A stretch of DNA of 64,000 nt from an uncultured Ignavibacteria bacterium. Its GTDB lineage: Bacteria; Bacteroidota; Ignavibacteria; Tepidaquicellales; Tepidaquicellaceae. The notes under the pieces are model-generated. The model saw only the letters and a list, made by a program, of their open reading frames with translations, was not told where the DNA came from and made no database searches. A program made the translations under genes and the position numbers. Location: positions 1-64,000 of the forward strand of contig CALJIG010000041.1 of the NCBI GenBank assembly GCA_937974175.1, in the 5' to 3' direction. Positions 16,626-25,735 of this stretch are shown one piece after another (position 1 is the first letter of the stretch; each line of letters opens with the position of its first letter).

Positions 16626-18707
16626 CGGCAGCTCGCTTGCATTGAAATCATACGAGTAGCTTCCTGCCGATAGTTTTTCATTTACTAAAGTCCTCACTTC
16701 ACTTCCCGTAATATCGTAAACTCTCAGCAAAGCAAAAGCAGAATTCTTCAAATCAAAATTTATTTTTGTAGTCGGGTTAAAAGGGTTGGGGTAATTTTGG
16801 TGTAAGGAATAACTTTCCGCAATAACTCCTTCGTTTATATGTCTGATATTCGTAGGGTTAAAATTTGCATAAAGAATACCTTCAGGACTGACTGCATATA
16901 CTTTTCCTGAATTTAATTCTGAGATAGCAGTTATATTACATGGTATAGGTAATGTTTGATTCTCCCAGCTTGTACCTCCGTTTACTGTTCTTCGTAATCC
17001 GCCAGTCCAGCCAAGTAAGCCGGTGGATGCATCAGAAAAGCTAAGTTCATTATAAATTGTTGTAGCAGATGAACTCGTATAGAGTATCAATGACCAATTA
17101 GTTCCGCCATTTGTTGTCTTGTATAACTGCGGACGATAAATATAACTAAACATCCCTACATCTCTATAATAACCGCACATATAACCTGTTGAAGCGTCTG
17201 CAAATTTTATACTTGAAAAAGAACACTTAGGATGAATGCTATACTGCATCCAATTTGTACCGCCATTTGATGTTGTAAAATAATTCCCGCTATCAGCGGC
17301 AATGTGACCGAACAAAGCATCAGTAAAGTAAATCCTATTAAGTTTATTATAGGAAGGTAAAGACTGGTTCTGCCATGATGTACCTGAGTTTGTGGTTTTA
17401 AAAATTTTCCCTGAATCACCGCACAACCAGCCGGTATTATTATTTACAAAAAAGAAATCGTTTACAGGAGAATTAGTTAAAGCCACAGAATCCCAGTTAA
17501 CTCCTCCATTATGAGTATTGAAAGCTTTTCCGGAATAGCTTCCGAGAAAAAAGGTTTGATTATTAAGAACTTTTAAACTGACAATATGTTGAGTTCTGAA
17601 TGTATCAACTAAATTCCACCTTACTCCTTGGTTAGAAGTTTTTAAGAGGACAGATGCTGCTCCAGTTCTTGATATTAAATATCCGGTATCATCATTAATA
17701 AACTGAAGAGATGATGCTTGTGTGAAAGGATTTAACACCATTTTCCAATTTGCACCTCCGTTTGTCGTCGAAAGTATTTTACCTTCTGCTCCTGCTATCC
17801 ACCCCGTATTTACATCTTCAAAAAATAAATCGAATGCATAGGTAGAATTATTTTGAGAAAACCAATTGATACCTTGATTTGTCGTCTTGAAAACTTGACC
17901 CAACTGAGTGACGAACCATCCGGTGTTTGAGTTCAAAAATAAAATCTCTCTACAATTTCCCAAGGCAACTCCTGAATTCGTCCATGTATTTCCTCCATCA
18001 ACTGTACGATAAGGGTCATAAAAACCGCACGACCAGCCGTTAAGTGAATCTGTAAATACTATCTTATTTGAAAAATGGGATGTTGCTATTTTTATTTTAA
18101 ACCAGCTTTGCCCTCCATCAGTTGTTCTTGCTACAGAATCTGTCTGGTTAGCATTAGAAGTTGTCAAGAATAATTTATTTCCGTTAATGATACAAATACT
18201 ATTAACTTCATCAAAATTTAAATTTTGAACTGACCAGTTTAATCCACCGTTTGTAGTTTTTACAACTTGTCCTTGTCCGGTTGTGTTTACACCTGCTGCC
18301 CAACCGGTTGTTCTGTTTAAGAAATTTACACATCTTACTCCAATGGGATATGAATTCATGTTAATAGCATTCCAGCTAACTCCCCCATCTGTTGTTTTTT
18401 CTATTAAGTTACCATTCAGGACTACTCCAAACCCATACAGACTGTCAACCCAGCATACTTTTCCAAACAAAGTATACCCTGTTGCCTTAGGTAACGACCA
18501 ATTTTCACCATTGTCGGTTGACGTTTTATAATAATCACTTCCGTATGCTATTAATTTAGTCGAAGAGATTTTTTCAATGCACTGGTAATCGCTTGCTTTA
18601 TTCAGCAGAGTCCATCCGCTTTGCGCAAAAATATTTTGTGATGAAAATAAAAGAATCAATAAAATTACCAGAGTTGTAATTTTGAAAGGCAGATGTAAGC
18701 TTCTCAT
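16554..18707 (-). CDS. YCF48-repeat T9SS surface protein, tandem copy 3
   Basis: A 717-residue protein with a signal peptide, about twelve YCF48-like repeats (DxxTGWxxG ... KTTNGGTNW) and a T9SS sorting domain (LHQNYPNPFNPTTKINFDL ... KKMILLK). It is the first gene of the tandem trio in transcription order. Its leader is a diverged version of the one before copies 1 and 2, with AAAGGAG at 18714-18720 (minus strand). It also differs slightly in the signal peptide (MRSLHLPFKITTLV), so it is likely the oldest split of the three. Function is unknown beyond cell-surface display. Confidence 0.85.
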   Translation of the reverse strand: MRSLHLPFKITTLVILLILLFSSQNIFAQSGWTLLNKASDYQCIEKISSTKLIAYGSDYYKTSTDNGENWSLPKATGYTLFGKVCWVDSLYGFGVVLNGNLIEKTTDGGVSWNAINMNSYPIGVRCVNFLNRTTGWAAGVNTTGQGQVVKTTNGGLNWSVQNLNFDEVNSICIINGNKLFLTTSNANQTDSVARTTDGGQSWFKIKIATSHFSNKIVFTDSLNGWSCGFYDPYRTVDGGNTWTNSGVALGNCREILFLNSNTGWFVTQLGQVFKTTNQGINWFSQNNSTYAFDLFFEDVNTGWIAGAEGKILSTTNGGANWKMVLNPFTQASSLQFINDDTGYLISRTGAASVLLKTSNQGVRWNLVDTFRTQHIVSLKVLNNQTFFLGSYSGKAFNTHNGGVNWDSVALTNSPVNDFFFVNNNTGWLCGDSGKIFKTTNSGTSWQNQSLPSYNKLNRIYFTDALFGHIAADSGNYFTTSNGGTNWMQYSIHPKCSFSSIKFADASTGYMCGYYRDVGMFSYIYRPQLYKTTNGGTNWSLILYTSSSATTIYNELSFSDASTGLLGWTGGLRRTVNGGTSWENQTLPIPCNITAISELNSGKVYAVSPEGILYANFNPTNIRHINEGVIAESYSLHQNYPNPFNPTTKINFDLKNSAFALLRVYDITGSEVRTLVNEKLSAGSYSYDFNASELPSGVYFYQLQTDGFVETKKMILLK

Positions 18708-18793
18708 AGCTTTCTCCTTTAAGTTAGTGAGGAAAGATTTAAGCTAATTTATTCTTAGTTACTGAAATAATAAAGGTATAAAACGAGTATAAA

Positions 18794-18863
18794 TCGTAAT
18801 TCGTAAATCGTAATTCGTAAATCGTAATTCGTAAATCGTAATTCGTAACTCGTAATTCGTAAT
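18794..18863. repeat. Ten-unit heptanucleotide array
   Basis: Ten consecutive heptamers of TCGTAAT, TCGTAAA or TCGTAAC run without a gap. The first eight alternate T and A (or C) in the last position, so the higher-order period is 14 bp. The array ends 3 bp before the amidase stop codon (18867-18869 on the minus strand). It may affect the mRNA 3' end of the amidase operon. Confidence 0.92.
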
Positions 18864-18866
18864 TGA

Positions 18867-19676
18867 CTAGAAAGAGTTCTCCCATTCATAATCCATCTTA
18901 TAATATCTAATGGCTTTATAAATTGAGCGGGCTATATCGTACTGACCGTCTTTCGAGCGGAGATAAGCTTCGTCTTTTTTATTGGAAAGGTAGCCGCACT
19001 CGACCAGTACGGAAGGCATTGAAGCTGTCCAGTTTACGATAAACTCTTCTTCTAAAATTCCCCTGTTCTCTAACTGAGTAGTCTTTGTCAGCTCTGTTTG
19101 AAGGATGGATGCAAACCGCTCAGAATATCTTCTATAGACATTCGTAAGCATCGATGAAAGAATAAAATCATTCTGGAAAGTCGGTCTGCCTCTGAGCGAA
19201 TCTACATTATCTCTCAACAACTGATTTTCACTCTGAGTTATTTTTACTGCGTCGTTGGTTTTTGTGGGTGAGATAACATAAATTTCAAATCCGGATTTAT
19301 CTGTCTCTTCAGGCAGCTTGGAATTACAATGAATGCTCACGAAAAGTTTCCCTTTTTTCGAGTTAGCAATTCTGCCGCGTTCTTTCAGTTCCGGAAATGA
19401 ATCGTCATCGCGAGTCATATATACCTCCATATCGGTATAATTCTTCCGAAGCATCTCAGCAAGATATTTTGCTATCAACAGGTTATAATTCTTCTCCGGA
19501 ATTTTGCTGACACTTGTGCTTCCCGGGTCTTTACCGCCATGCCCGGCATCGATTATCACAACGTCAATCTTACTTCCCTCTTTACGGACATTAACCTGAC
19601 TTTCACTCTGATTAAAAAAAATAACCGAAGTTAAGCTTAAAACTAATAATGATATGAAGAAGAATTTTAGCCTCAT
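18867..19676 (-). CDS. N-acetylmuramoyl-L-alanine amidase (Amidase_3)
   Basis: A 269-residue exported enzyme. A signal peptide or N-terminal anchor (MRLKFFFISLLVLSLTSVIFF) precedes the zinc-amidase core: VIIDAGHGGKDPGS (first His), the Glu in EKNYNLLIAKYLAEML, FVSIHCNS (second His) and VLVECGYLSN with the catalytic Glu. It cleaves the bond between MurNAc and the stem peptide during cell separation or remodelling. I chose ATG 19676; an upstream TTG would read into the heptamer repeats. It lies 38 bp downstream of YajQ in the same direction and probably ends the yajQ-yraN-rnhB transcription unit. Confidence 0.9.
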   Translation of the reverse strand: MRLKFFFISLLVLSLTSVIFFNQSESQVNVRKEGSKIDVVIIDAGHGGKDPGSTSVSKIPEKNYNLLIAKYLAEMLRKNYTDMEVYMTRDDDSFPELKERGRIANSKKGKLFVSIHCNSKLPEETDKSGFEIYVISPTKTNDAVKITQSENQLLRDNVDSLRGRPTFQNDFILSSMLTNVYRRYSERFASILQTELTKTTQLENRGILEEEFIVNWTASMPSVLVECGYLSNKKDEAYLRSKDGQYDIARSIYKAIRYYKMDYEWENSF

Positions 19677-19693
19677 GTTTTTTCTGATAACGA

Positions 19694-19714
19694 ACAACTG
19701 ACAACTAGCAACTA
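19694..19714. repeat. Three-unit heptamer array
   Basis: ACAACTG, ACAACTA and GCAACTA stand in tandem between the stop codon of YajQ (19715) and the amidase start. This is the same heptamer architecture as at 5197, 18794 and 32587, with a different unit. Confidence 0.7.
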
Positions 19715-20215
19715 TTAACGATAATTTGTTACCTGAAACGCAAAATCCAAATCAGCCGCGTTCAGCATCTTTATCACTTCCTGCAAATCGTCTTTCGATT
19801 TTCCCTGCACACGTACCTGCTCATCCTGTATCGAAGCGTTTACTTTTATTTTCATTTCTTTAATCATCTTTGTAACCTTTTTTGCATTCTCTTTATCAAT
19901 GCCTGCCTGCAAAGTGATTTCCTGTTTAGCCGTTCCCATTCCGCTGCCCTGCTCAATCGCTCCGTACTTCAGAGCCTTAACTGATATGCCTCTCTTGATA
20001 AGCTTATTTTGAAGGATATCATTCACGACTTTCACTCTAAAATCATCTGCCGATGTTACATTAATTTTTTTATCTTTTTTATTGAGAGTTATTTCACTGT
20101 GACTGCCTTTTAAATCGTATCGCTGCTGAATTTCCTTTATCGCCTGATTCATCGCGTTATCTACTTCCTGCAAATCGATTTCCGATACTATATCAAATGA
20201 GTATGTGTCTGCCAT
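19715..20215 (-). CDS. yajQ: YajQ family nucleotide-binding protein
   Basis: A 166-residue cytoplasmic protein matching the YajQ family over its full usual length (about 160-165 residues). It has FDIVSEIDLQEVDNAMNQA at the N-terminus, QRYDLKGSHSEITL, and the closing RVQGKSKDDLQEVIKMLNAADLDFAFQVTNYR. The paired ferredoxin-like folds bind nucleotides or RNA, and some homologues bind cyclic di-GMP. Whether this one does cannot be read from sequence. It lies 14 bp downstream of the YraN-like gene on the same strand. Confidence 0.93.
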   Translation of the reverse strand: MADTYSFDIVSEIDLQEVDNAMNQAIKEIQQRYDLKGSHSEITLNKKDKKINVTSADDFRVKVVNDILQNKLIKRGISVKALKYGAIEQGSGMGTAKQEITLQAGIDKENAKKVTKMIKEMKIKVNASIQDEQVRVQGKSKDDLQEVIKMLNAADLDFAFQVTNYR

Positions 20216-20229
20216 TTTTCTTTATTAAA

Positions 20230-20610
20230 TTAATAAAATGCGTTCTTTATATGAACTATGTTTTTTTGATTATTCATTAAATAAACTACGATTACATCTA
20301 ATCTTATCTGATAATCCTGATACATTTCATTCTCGTATAAAAATCCTTCTGCTGCTTTTCTTATCTGCGCCTGCTTCTTTGCATCTACCGATTCTTCTCC
20401 TTCACCGAACTTCTTGCTTCTTCTTGTCTTTACTTCAATAAAAATTATTTCTTTTTCCTTATCCTCGCCCCGCGTAAAAATTAAATCCGCTTCCGCTCTC
20501 TCAAATCTGTAATTATTTTTTAAAAATGTATATCCGTTTTCAATCAGAAATTCTTTGGCAAGCAACTCGCCCTGCTTACCTAAGCGATTTTTATATATGC
20601 ACTTTTCCAA
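20230..20610 (-). CDS. YraN/UPF0102 family predicted nuclease
   Basis: A 126-residue cytoplasmic protein of the UPF0102 (YraN) family. It carries the restriction-endonuclease-like core: a GKQGELLAKEFL helix, RFERAEADLIF with the acidic metal ligand, and IIFIEVKTRRSKKFG with the E-x-K motif. The family is predicted to bind or cut DNA, but its function is unproven. Translation starts at a TTG 20 bp inside the 3' end of the RNase HII gene, so the two are translationally coupled. rnhB next to yraN is a very common arrangement in bacteria. Confidence 0.88.
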   Translation of the reverse strand: MEKCIYKNRLGKQGELLAKEFLIENGYTFLKNNYRFERAEADLIFTRGEDKEKEIIFIEVKTRRSKKFGEGEESVDAKKQAQIRKAAEGFLYENEMYQDYQIRLDVIVVYLMNNQKNIVHIKNAFY

Positions 20611-21181
20611 GTTCTTCGACGAAATTTTTACAGAATGTCCTTCTGTGAATCGGAGTTAATCCAAACTGCTTAATCAATCCTATATGCTCTTTAGTTCCGT
20701 AACCTTTATGTTTTCCAAATCGGTATTCAGGATATCTAGTATCATACTCTCTCATTATTCTATCGCGGGTAACTTTTGCTAAAATAGAAGCGCAGGAAAT
20801 TTCAAAAACTTTCGCATCACCTTCAACTATAGTCTCATAATTTAATTCTTTTTCTTTTCCATCTTTCAGCTTAAAATATTTTCCGTCAATCAGGAATTTT
20901 TCGCATTTCTGTTTTAGTTCAAAAGCTATAAGACCCATTCCCTGCATAGTTGCAGCAAGGATATTTATTTCATCTATAACATTATGTTCAATTCTTTTAA
21001 TTACAAATTCGCCGCCCGATGAAACAATCTCCTCGAATAAAATCTCTCTGTCCGGCTCAGATATTTTCTTTGAGTCAGTTATGAATTCGTTAAAATAGTT
21101 ATTGGTATTTATAAAGCCGGCTACGACTACCGGACCCGCTAATGGTCCCCTGCCCGCCTCATCTATTCCGCAAACAATCAT
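20591..21181 (-). CDS. rnhB: Ribonuclease HII
   Basis: A 196-residue enzyme that nicks RNA-DNA hybrids and removes misincorporated ribonucleotides. The signature GIDEAGRGPLAGPVVVAG is at residues 4-21. ITDSKKIS follows, then SCASILAKVTRDRIM and YRFGKHKGYGTKEH, the other conserved blocks with acidic metal ligands. Its length is normal for RNase HII. The ATG at 21181 is clear. Its 3' end overlaps the YraN-like gene. Confidence 0.95.
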   Translation of the reverse strand: MIVCGIDEAGRGPLAGPVVVAGFINTNNYFNEFITDSKKISEPDREILFEEIVSSGGEFVIKRIEHNVIDEINILAATMQGMGLIAFELKQKCEKFLIDGKYFKLKDGKEKELNYETIVEGDAKVFEISCASILAKVTRDRIMREYDTRYPEYRFGKHKGYGTKEHIGLIKQFGLTPIHRRTFCKNFVEELGKVHI

Positions 21182-21222
21182 GTATAAATTTATTGGAAAT
21201 TATTTTTTATTAAAATGGAAAT

Positions 21223-21786
21223 CTAATTTGAAAATTTAACGCCTTCATCAATAATCATTTGCAATGATTTGAAATTATTCTGATTAACATTCTTATACTT
21301 TTTCATATCAAACATCAAATAATTGTCTGTGGCAATTCCGACTAACCCACCTACAATCCCTGCTATTACCGGAATCGAAATTGCAGTAAGAAGTGTTGAG
21401 TAGCCGTCCTGATCTCCATTCTCTCCCTTTTTTATTGCCTTACTGAATATTTGCAAAGTCAGGTAAGTCGCTGCAGCACTTCCTAAAAATCCATAAGCTG
21501 CATACTTCCACCCGTTATTACCACTCTTGTATCCGATTTTTTTTATTTTGTTTAACTCTATCTTTTTTGAAACTGTAACATTTTCTTTCTTGAAATATTC
21601 TAAACTAAGATTTTTTTCAGAAAGCGAAACAATTCTAACTTCATCAGTATTAGAATTACTGCTATCAGTTTCTGTAAATTCTATAGAGAAAATATATCCG
21701 GTTTTATAATATTTAATAGAATCAATCTGTGAATTTGCTCTTTCGCTTGTAAAAAATAAAATTAGTACAATTAAGATCTTTTTCAT
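21223..21786 (-). CDS. Hypothetical exported membrane protein
   Basis: A 187-residue protein that I do not recognise. A signal peptide (1-19) is followed by a basic and acidic beta-rich stretch (residues 20-85: SIEFTETDSSN, VRIVSLSEKNLSLEYF, KKIELNKIKKIGYKSG). Two hydrophobic glycine/alanine-rich segments follow (AAYGFLGSAAATYLTLQIF and ISIPVIAGIVGGLVGIAT), about 30 residues apart. This layout resembles small envelope proteins in which a strand-rich region sits in front of a membrane hairpin. It sits between rnhB and cyanophycin synthetase on the same strand, with 41- and 57-bp gaps, so an operon is possible but unproven. Confidence 0.6.
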   Translation of the reverse strand: MKKILIVLILFFTSERANSQIDSIKYYKTGYIFSIEFTETDSSNSNTDEVRIVSLSEKNLSLEYFKKENVTVSKKIELNKIKKIGYKSGNNGWKYAAYGFLGSAAATYLTLQIFSKAIKKGENGDQDGYSTLLTAISIPVIAGIVGGLVGIATDNYLMFDMKKYKNVNQNNFKSLQMIIDEGVKFSN

Positions 21787-21843
21787 TATTTTAAGCTATT
21801 CATTTACATCATTTAAAATCAGCGAAATCAGTGATTCAATTTC

Positions 21844-24507
21844 CTACTGATTCGGTATATCACTATGCTCAACCTTTACAGGATTCAGACTCTCTCTGAA
21901 CTTTGTAACAATCTGAATACATCTCGGAATATCATCCGGCAGCAATACCAGCAGTTCGTTCTTCTTTGTATGGCTTAATGCAAACTCGATTGCCTCTACT
22001 TCATCCGCAATTACTTTGTGCTTTATTTCCGGATTTGCTTTTAAAATTCCCTTCAGCAGCAAATCAGAAATTTCATTCGCCGTAGCTCTTCCCCTCAGAT
22101 TATCATCCTGCCTTATAACAACTTTTGTAAACATCTTTCCTACAACTGTTCCGAGCTTTATAATATCTTCATCTCTTCTGTCACCCGTTCCGGCAACAAC
22201 GCCGATTTTAACTTTGTTCGGGAATTTATCAACAAATTTAGAGAGCGCTTCCATTCCTGCAGGGTTATGAGCAAAATCAATAAGCACTTTGAACTCACCA
22301 ACTTCAATCAGGTTCAGTCTTCCCGGAGTCTGTGCAGTGCCCGGTACAAATGTTGTTAACCCGAATTTAATATCTTCCGTTGTTAGTCCATTCAGATAAG
22401 CTGCAAGTGTTGCTGCTAATACGTTCTGTATCATAAATGCAGCGCGGCCTCCGAACGTAAGCGGAATATTTATAACTTTCTCAATCCTTACTTTCCAACC
22501 GCTTTTAATAATCGTGATATAATTATTCTCAAATACGGCAGCTATGCCGCCTTTGGCAGTATGCTTCTTTATTCTCTTATTATTTTCATCCATGCTGAAA
22601 AGCGCAACCTTGCTTTCCAGGTCTTCTCTCATTTTATAAACTAAGTCATCGTCAGCATTTAATATTGCATAGCCGTTTTTCTTCACACTCTCAGGCACAA
22701 CTGCCTTTACGCGCGCCATATCTTCCAATGTATTTATATCTTTAAGTCCAAGGTGGTCAATTGTTACGTTTGTGCAGATACCTATATCGCAATAATCAAA
22801 TCCCAGCCCTGCTCTCAAAATTCCGCCGCGGGCTGATTCAAGCACGGCTATTTCAACAGTCGGATCCATCAGCACCATCTTTGCCGACATCGGTCCCGTA
22901 TTATCACCCGGCTCTATAAGAGTATTACCTATATAAACTCCCTCAGTTGTTGTGTAGCCTACTGTGTAACCGACCTGCTTCATTATGTGAGCAATCAATC
23001 TCGTTGTTGTAGTTTTACCGTTAGTTCCTGTCACTGCGATGATTGGAATTCTTGCCGGAGCTCCCGGCGGAAACAGCATATCAACTAACGGCTCGGCAAC
23101 GTTTCTTCCGATACCTTCAGAGGGCTCAAGATGCATTCTGAATCCAGGCGCAGCATTTACTTCTACTATTCCGCCGCCGTTCTCACTAAGCGGAGTTGAA
23201 ACATCAGGAGCAACAATATCAATACCTGCAACATCAAGCCCTATAATTTTTGCAATGCGCTCAAATAAAAATATATTCTGTGGGTCAACTTCTTCAGTGC
23301 GGTCTATTGCAGTTCCGCCTGTGGAAATATTGGCAGTAGATTTTAAATAACAAATTTCATTCTTCTTTAAAACCGTATCAAGCGTGTAACCTTTTAATTC
23401 TAAAATTCTCAATGTCATATCATCTATCTTTATCTGCGTAAGAGTTTTTTCGTGTCCGTAACCTCTTCGCGGGTCAAGATTTTCTTTATCAATCAATTCC
23501 TTTATCGTATGCTTTCCGTCGCCTTTACAGCATGCAGGAATTCTCTCTGCAACAGCAATGAGCTTATTATTAATTACCAGCGCTCTGAAATCACTTCCTG
23601 AAAGCGACTTCTCTATAATAACTGTCCTCGAAAACTTTTTTGCTTCGGCGAATGCAGTTTTCACAGCATCCATAGTTTCAAGCCGTGCCGTAATGCCTTT
23701 ACCGTGATTTCCATCTAACGGCTTTACTGCAACTGGAAAGCCGATTCGGTTCACAATACTTTCTATCTCATCTTCATTTCTCAATGTAAAACCTTTCGGT
23801 ACAGGCACACCCATTTCGCCTAATAATTTCTTCGTGGCATTTTTATCCGAGGCAAGATCAACGGATATCATATTTGTTTTACCTGTGACTGTTGCCTGAA
23901 TTCTCTGCTGGTGGATTCCGTATCCGAGCTGAACTAACGAATTTGAATTTAATCTTATATGCGGAATATTTCTCTGACGCGCTTCATCTACAATAGAGCC
24001 TGTACTCGGCCCGAAGCGTACATCTTCTCTTATCTCTCTAAGGCTTTGGATAATTTCATCCCGGAACTTAACAACATCTTCATAAGATGCATCTTCAGCA
24101 AGCAGCTTGAACAAATCGACTGCCTTGCGCGCCACAAAAAGTCCGGCATTTTCTTCTATATAACTGAATACAACATTATAAACTCCTTTAGTATTCGTTT
24201 CTCGTGTCCGGCCGAAGCCAGTATCCATCCCTGCAAGTGTCTGCAGTTCAAGAGCCATGTGTTCGATTATATGTCCTGCCCATGTACCTTCTTCAACGCG
24301 CTTGAAAAATCCACCGGCTTCTTCATAGCTGCAGCGATGCTCTTCCAGTGTAGGCAGCACGACTTTCAGCTTTGGAAGGAAGTCCGGAATTTTATCGGAT
24401 GGCTTGCTCTCATACTCTTCGAGGTCAAGACGCATTACAATAAGTTTAGTTCTTCTTATGCTCCAGTAGTTAGGACCGCGGAGCGCTCTTATTTCAAGAA
24501 TTTTCAT
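21844..24507 (-). CDS. cphA: Cyanophycin synthetase
   Basis: An 887-residue enzyme of the usual CphA1 length that builds cyanophycin, a poly-aspartate backbone with arginine side chains, using ATP and no ribosome. Three modules are visible: an N-terminal domain (1-160); an ATP-grasp domain (about 160-480) with SDKNATKKLLGEMGVPVPKG and the GGTAIDRTEEVDP and GGGIVEVNAAPGFRMHL segments; and a Mur-ligase-like domain with P-loop VTGTNGKTTTTR near 500, GGILRAGLG, and IDFAHNPAGMEALS. Key motifs look intact. A matching degrading enzyme is encoded at 32625-33458. The 5' end carries a dispersed 19-bp repeat just upstream (24522-24552). Cyanophycin is a nitrogen and carbon reserve. Confidence 0.93.
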   Translation of the reverse strand: MKILEIRALRGPNYWSIRRTKLIVMRLDLEEYESKPSDKIPDFLPKLKVVLPTLEEHRCSYEEAGGFFKRVEEGTWAGHIIEHMALELQTLAGMDTGFGRTRETNTKGVYNVVFSYIEENAGLFVARKAVDLFKLLAEDASYEDVVKFRDEIIQSLREIREDVRFGPSTGSIVDEARQRNIPHIRLNSNSLVQLGYGIHQQRIQATVTGKTNMISVDLASDKNATKKLLGEMGVPVPKGFTLRNEDEIESIVNRIGFPVAVKPLDGNHGKGITARLETMDAVKTAFAEAKKFSRTVIIEKSLSGSDFRALVINNKLIAVAERIPACCKGDGKHTIKELIDKENLDPRRGYGHEKTLTQIKIDDMTLRILELKGYTLDTVLKKNEICYLKSTANISTGGTAIDRTEEVDPQNIFLFERIAKIIGLDVAGIDIVAPDVSTPLSENGGGIVEVNAAPGFRMHLEPSEGIGRNVAEPLVDMLFPPGAPARIPIIAVTGTNGKTTTTRLIAHIMKQVGYTVGYTTTEGVYIGNTLIEPGDNTGPMSAKMVLMDPTVEIAVLESARGGILRAGLGFDYCDIGICTNVTIDHLGLKDINTLEDMARVKAVVPESVKKNGYAILNADDDLVYKMREDLESKVALFSMDENNKRIKKHTAKGGIAAVFENNYITIIKSGWKVRIEKVINIPLTFGGRAAFMIQNVLAATLAAYLNGLTTEDIKFGLTTFVPGTAQTPGRLNLIEVGEFKVLIDFAHNPAGMEALSKFVDKFPNKVKIGVVAGTGDRRDEDIIKLGTVVGKMFTKVVIRQDDNLRGRATANEISDLLLKGILKANPEIKHKVIADEVEAIEFALSHTKKNELLVLLPDDIPRCIQIVTKFRESLNPVKVEHSDIPNQ

Positions 24508-24521
24508 GGTTTTAAATCACA

Positions 24522-24552
24522 GATTTTTATGATTAAAAATGATTTTTATGAT
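24522..24552. repeat. Dispersed GATTTTTATGAT repeat, 19-bp period
   Basis: GATTTTTATGAT occurs at 24522-24533 and exactly again at 24541-24552, followed by a weaker third unit. It lies 15 bp upstream of the cphA start. The same 12-mer and spacing is at 6312-6342. Confidence 0.75.
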
Positions 24553-24712
24553 AAATTGATTATCATTTAATTTACATATTTCAATCACGAGGATTAGTTC
24601 GTAAAATAGGATTTTAAAGAATTGAAAGTAAGTATAAAATTGCGAATGATTAAAGTTATCACTTTATTTGTTTGCACTGAATTTTCAAAATTAATTTTTA
24701 TATTTTAAATCT

Positions 24713-25723
24713 ATGAAAATTCTTGTTAACACAATACTGATTTTAATTACATCATTAATTCTCATTTCATGCAGCAATAATTCCCCCACTCAGGGAGGAA
24801 TTACTTTAGAAGACAGTTATTTTTCATGGACAACTATAGATACTTCTGCAGGTTACTCTATTGAAGATTTATATGCCGTTGATGCTCAAACATTTTTTGC
24901 CGCTGGATCAAAATCATATAAATTTTCAAATGGAACTAAAATCCGAATGAATTTCAGCGATACAAATTTTTTTGGTAAGATAGTAAGAGCATACAATAGT
25001 AATTATGCAGTATTTTCAAATGCATCTAGTTTTACTAATGATAATGTTATTCTACAAATTTATAATGGCAGTTCATTAGAAGAGCATATAGTTTCAACTA
25101 ACGGAAGTGATATCATTGATATTAGTATTTTAGAACCCGGTAAAATTCTTTGCGCCACACAAAAAAGATTGTTCCTTTTCAGTTCCGGTAATATCATTGA
25201 TATACCGTTACCTGCAAGCTCACGGGTAAGTACATTTGGAAATTCAAATAATCAACAATTAGTATTGTTAAGCCAAAACGGAGGATATTCACTTTACCAA
25301 TATTTAAATCAAAATCTAACATTTATAAGAAGGGATACCATGTATTACCAGCCCTATAAATTAAAAATGGACTTCATTAGGGCTCGAGGTATTTCTGAAG
25401 AATTAATGTCATATGATTATTTAGATGGAACAAATTGGAATCAAATGTTCACCAGATCTTATTTTAAATTTATCGCCACTTTTGAAATCCTATCAGGTGA
25501 ATCAAAGAACTTTTTTGTATACCTAAGTAAGGATTCGTCTTACACTCGTAATTTACAGGTTTGGAATGGTACATCCTCATATAAAGAAAGTAATTTTCCA
25601 AATGATCTCAATGGCAGTTATGATAAGAAAATAAGCAATTATACAGATAATACATTTTTCTTCTATTATGGAAATTATATTAACAATGGAGTTATTTTAA
25701 AAGCGTCCCGAATAAAATTCTAA
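24713..25723 (+). CDS. Hypothetical lipoprotein
   Basis: A 336-residue lipoprotein. It has a hydrophobic start with a lipobox LISC at residues 17-20, then the low-complexity linker SNNSPTQGG. The rest is beta-strand-rich with Gly/Asn/Ser turns and units such as IEDLYAVDAQTFFAAGSKSYKFSNG that vaguely recall degenerate beta-propeller blades. There is no T9SS domain. I do not recognise a family. It is divergent from cphA and convergent with the YCF48 operon (12 bp between stop codons). A role as a membrane-anchored partner of the neighbouring YCF48 proteins is only a guess from context. Confidence 0.65.
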   Translation: MKILVNTILILITSLILISCSNNSPTQGGITLEDSYFSWTTIDTSAGYSIEDLYAVDAQTFFAAGSKSYKFSNGTKIRMNFSDTNFFGKIVRAYNSNYAVFSNASSFTNDNVILQIYNGSSLEEHIVSTNGSDIIDISILEPGKILCATQKRLFLFSSGNIIDIPLPASSRVSTFGNSNNQQLVLLSQNGGYSLYQYLNQNLTFIRRDTMYYQPYKLKMDFIRARGISEELMSYDYLDGTNWNQMFTRSYFKFIATFEILSGESKNFFVYLSKDSSYTRNLQVWNGTSSYKESNFPNDLNGSYDKKISNYTDNTFFFYYGNYINNGVILKASRIKF

Positions 25724-25735
25724 GTATAGAAATTT

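Noticed and set aside
18794..18863. CRISPR-like regular array
   Set aside because: The units are 7 bp with no spacers, and no cas gene is present. It is a simple tandem repeat.
23959..24570. 203-codon plus-strand frame opposite the start of cphA
   Set aside because: It lies fully antisense to conserved cphA motifs, and its composition reflects the complement of that gene.
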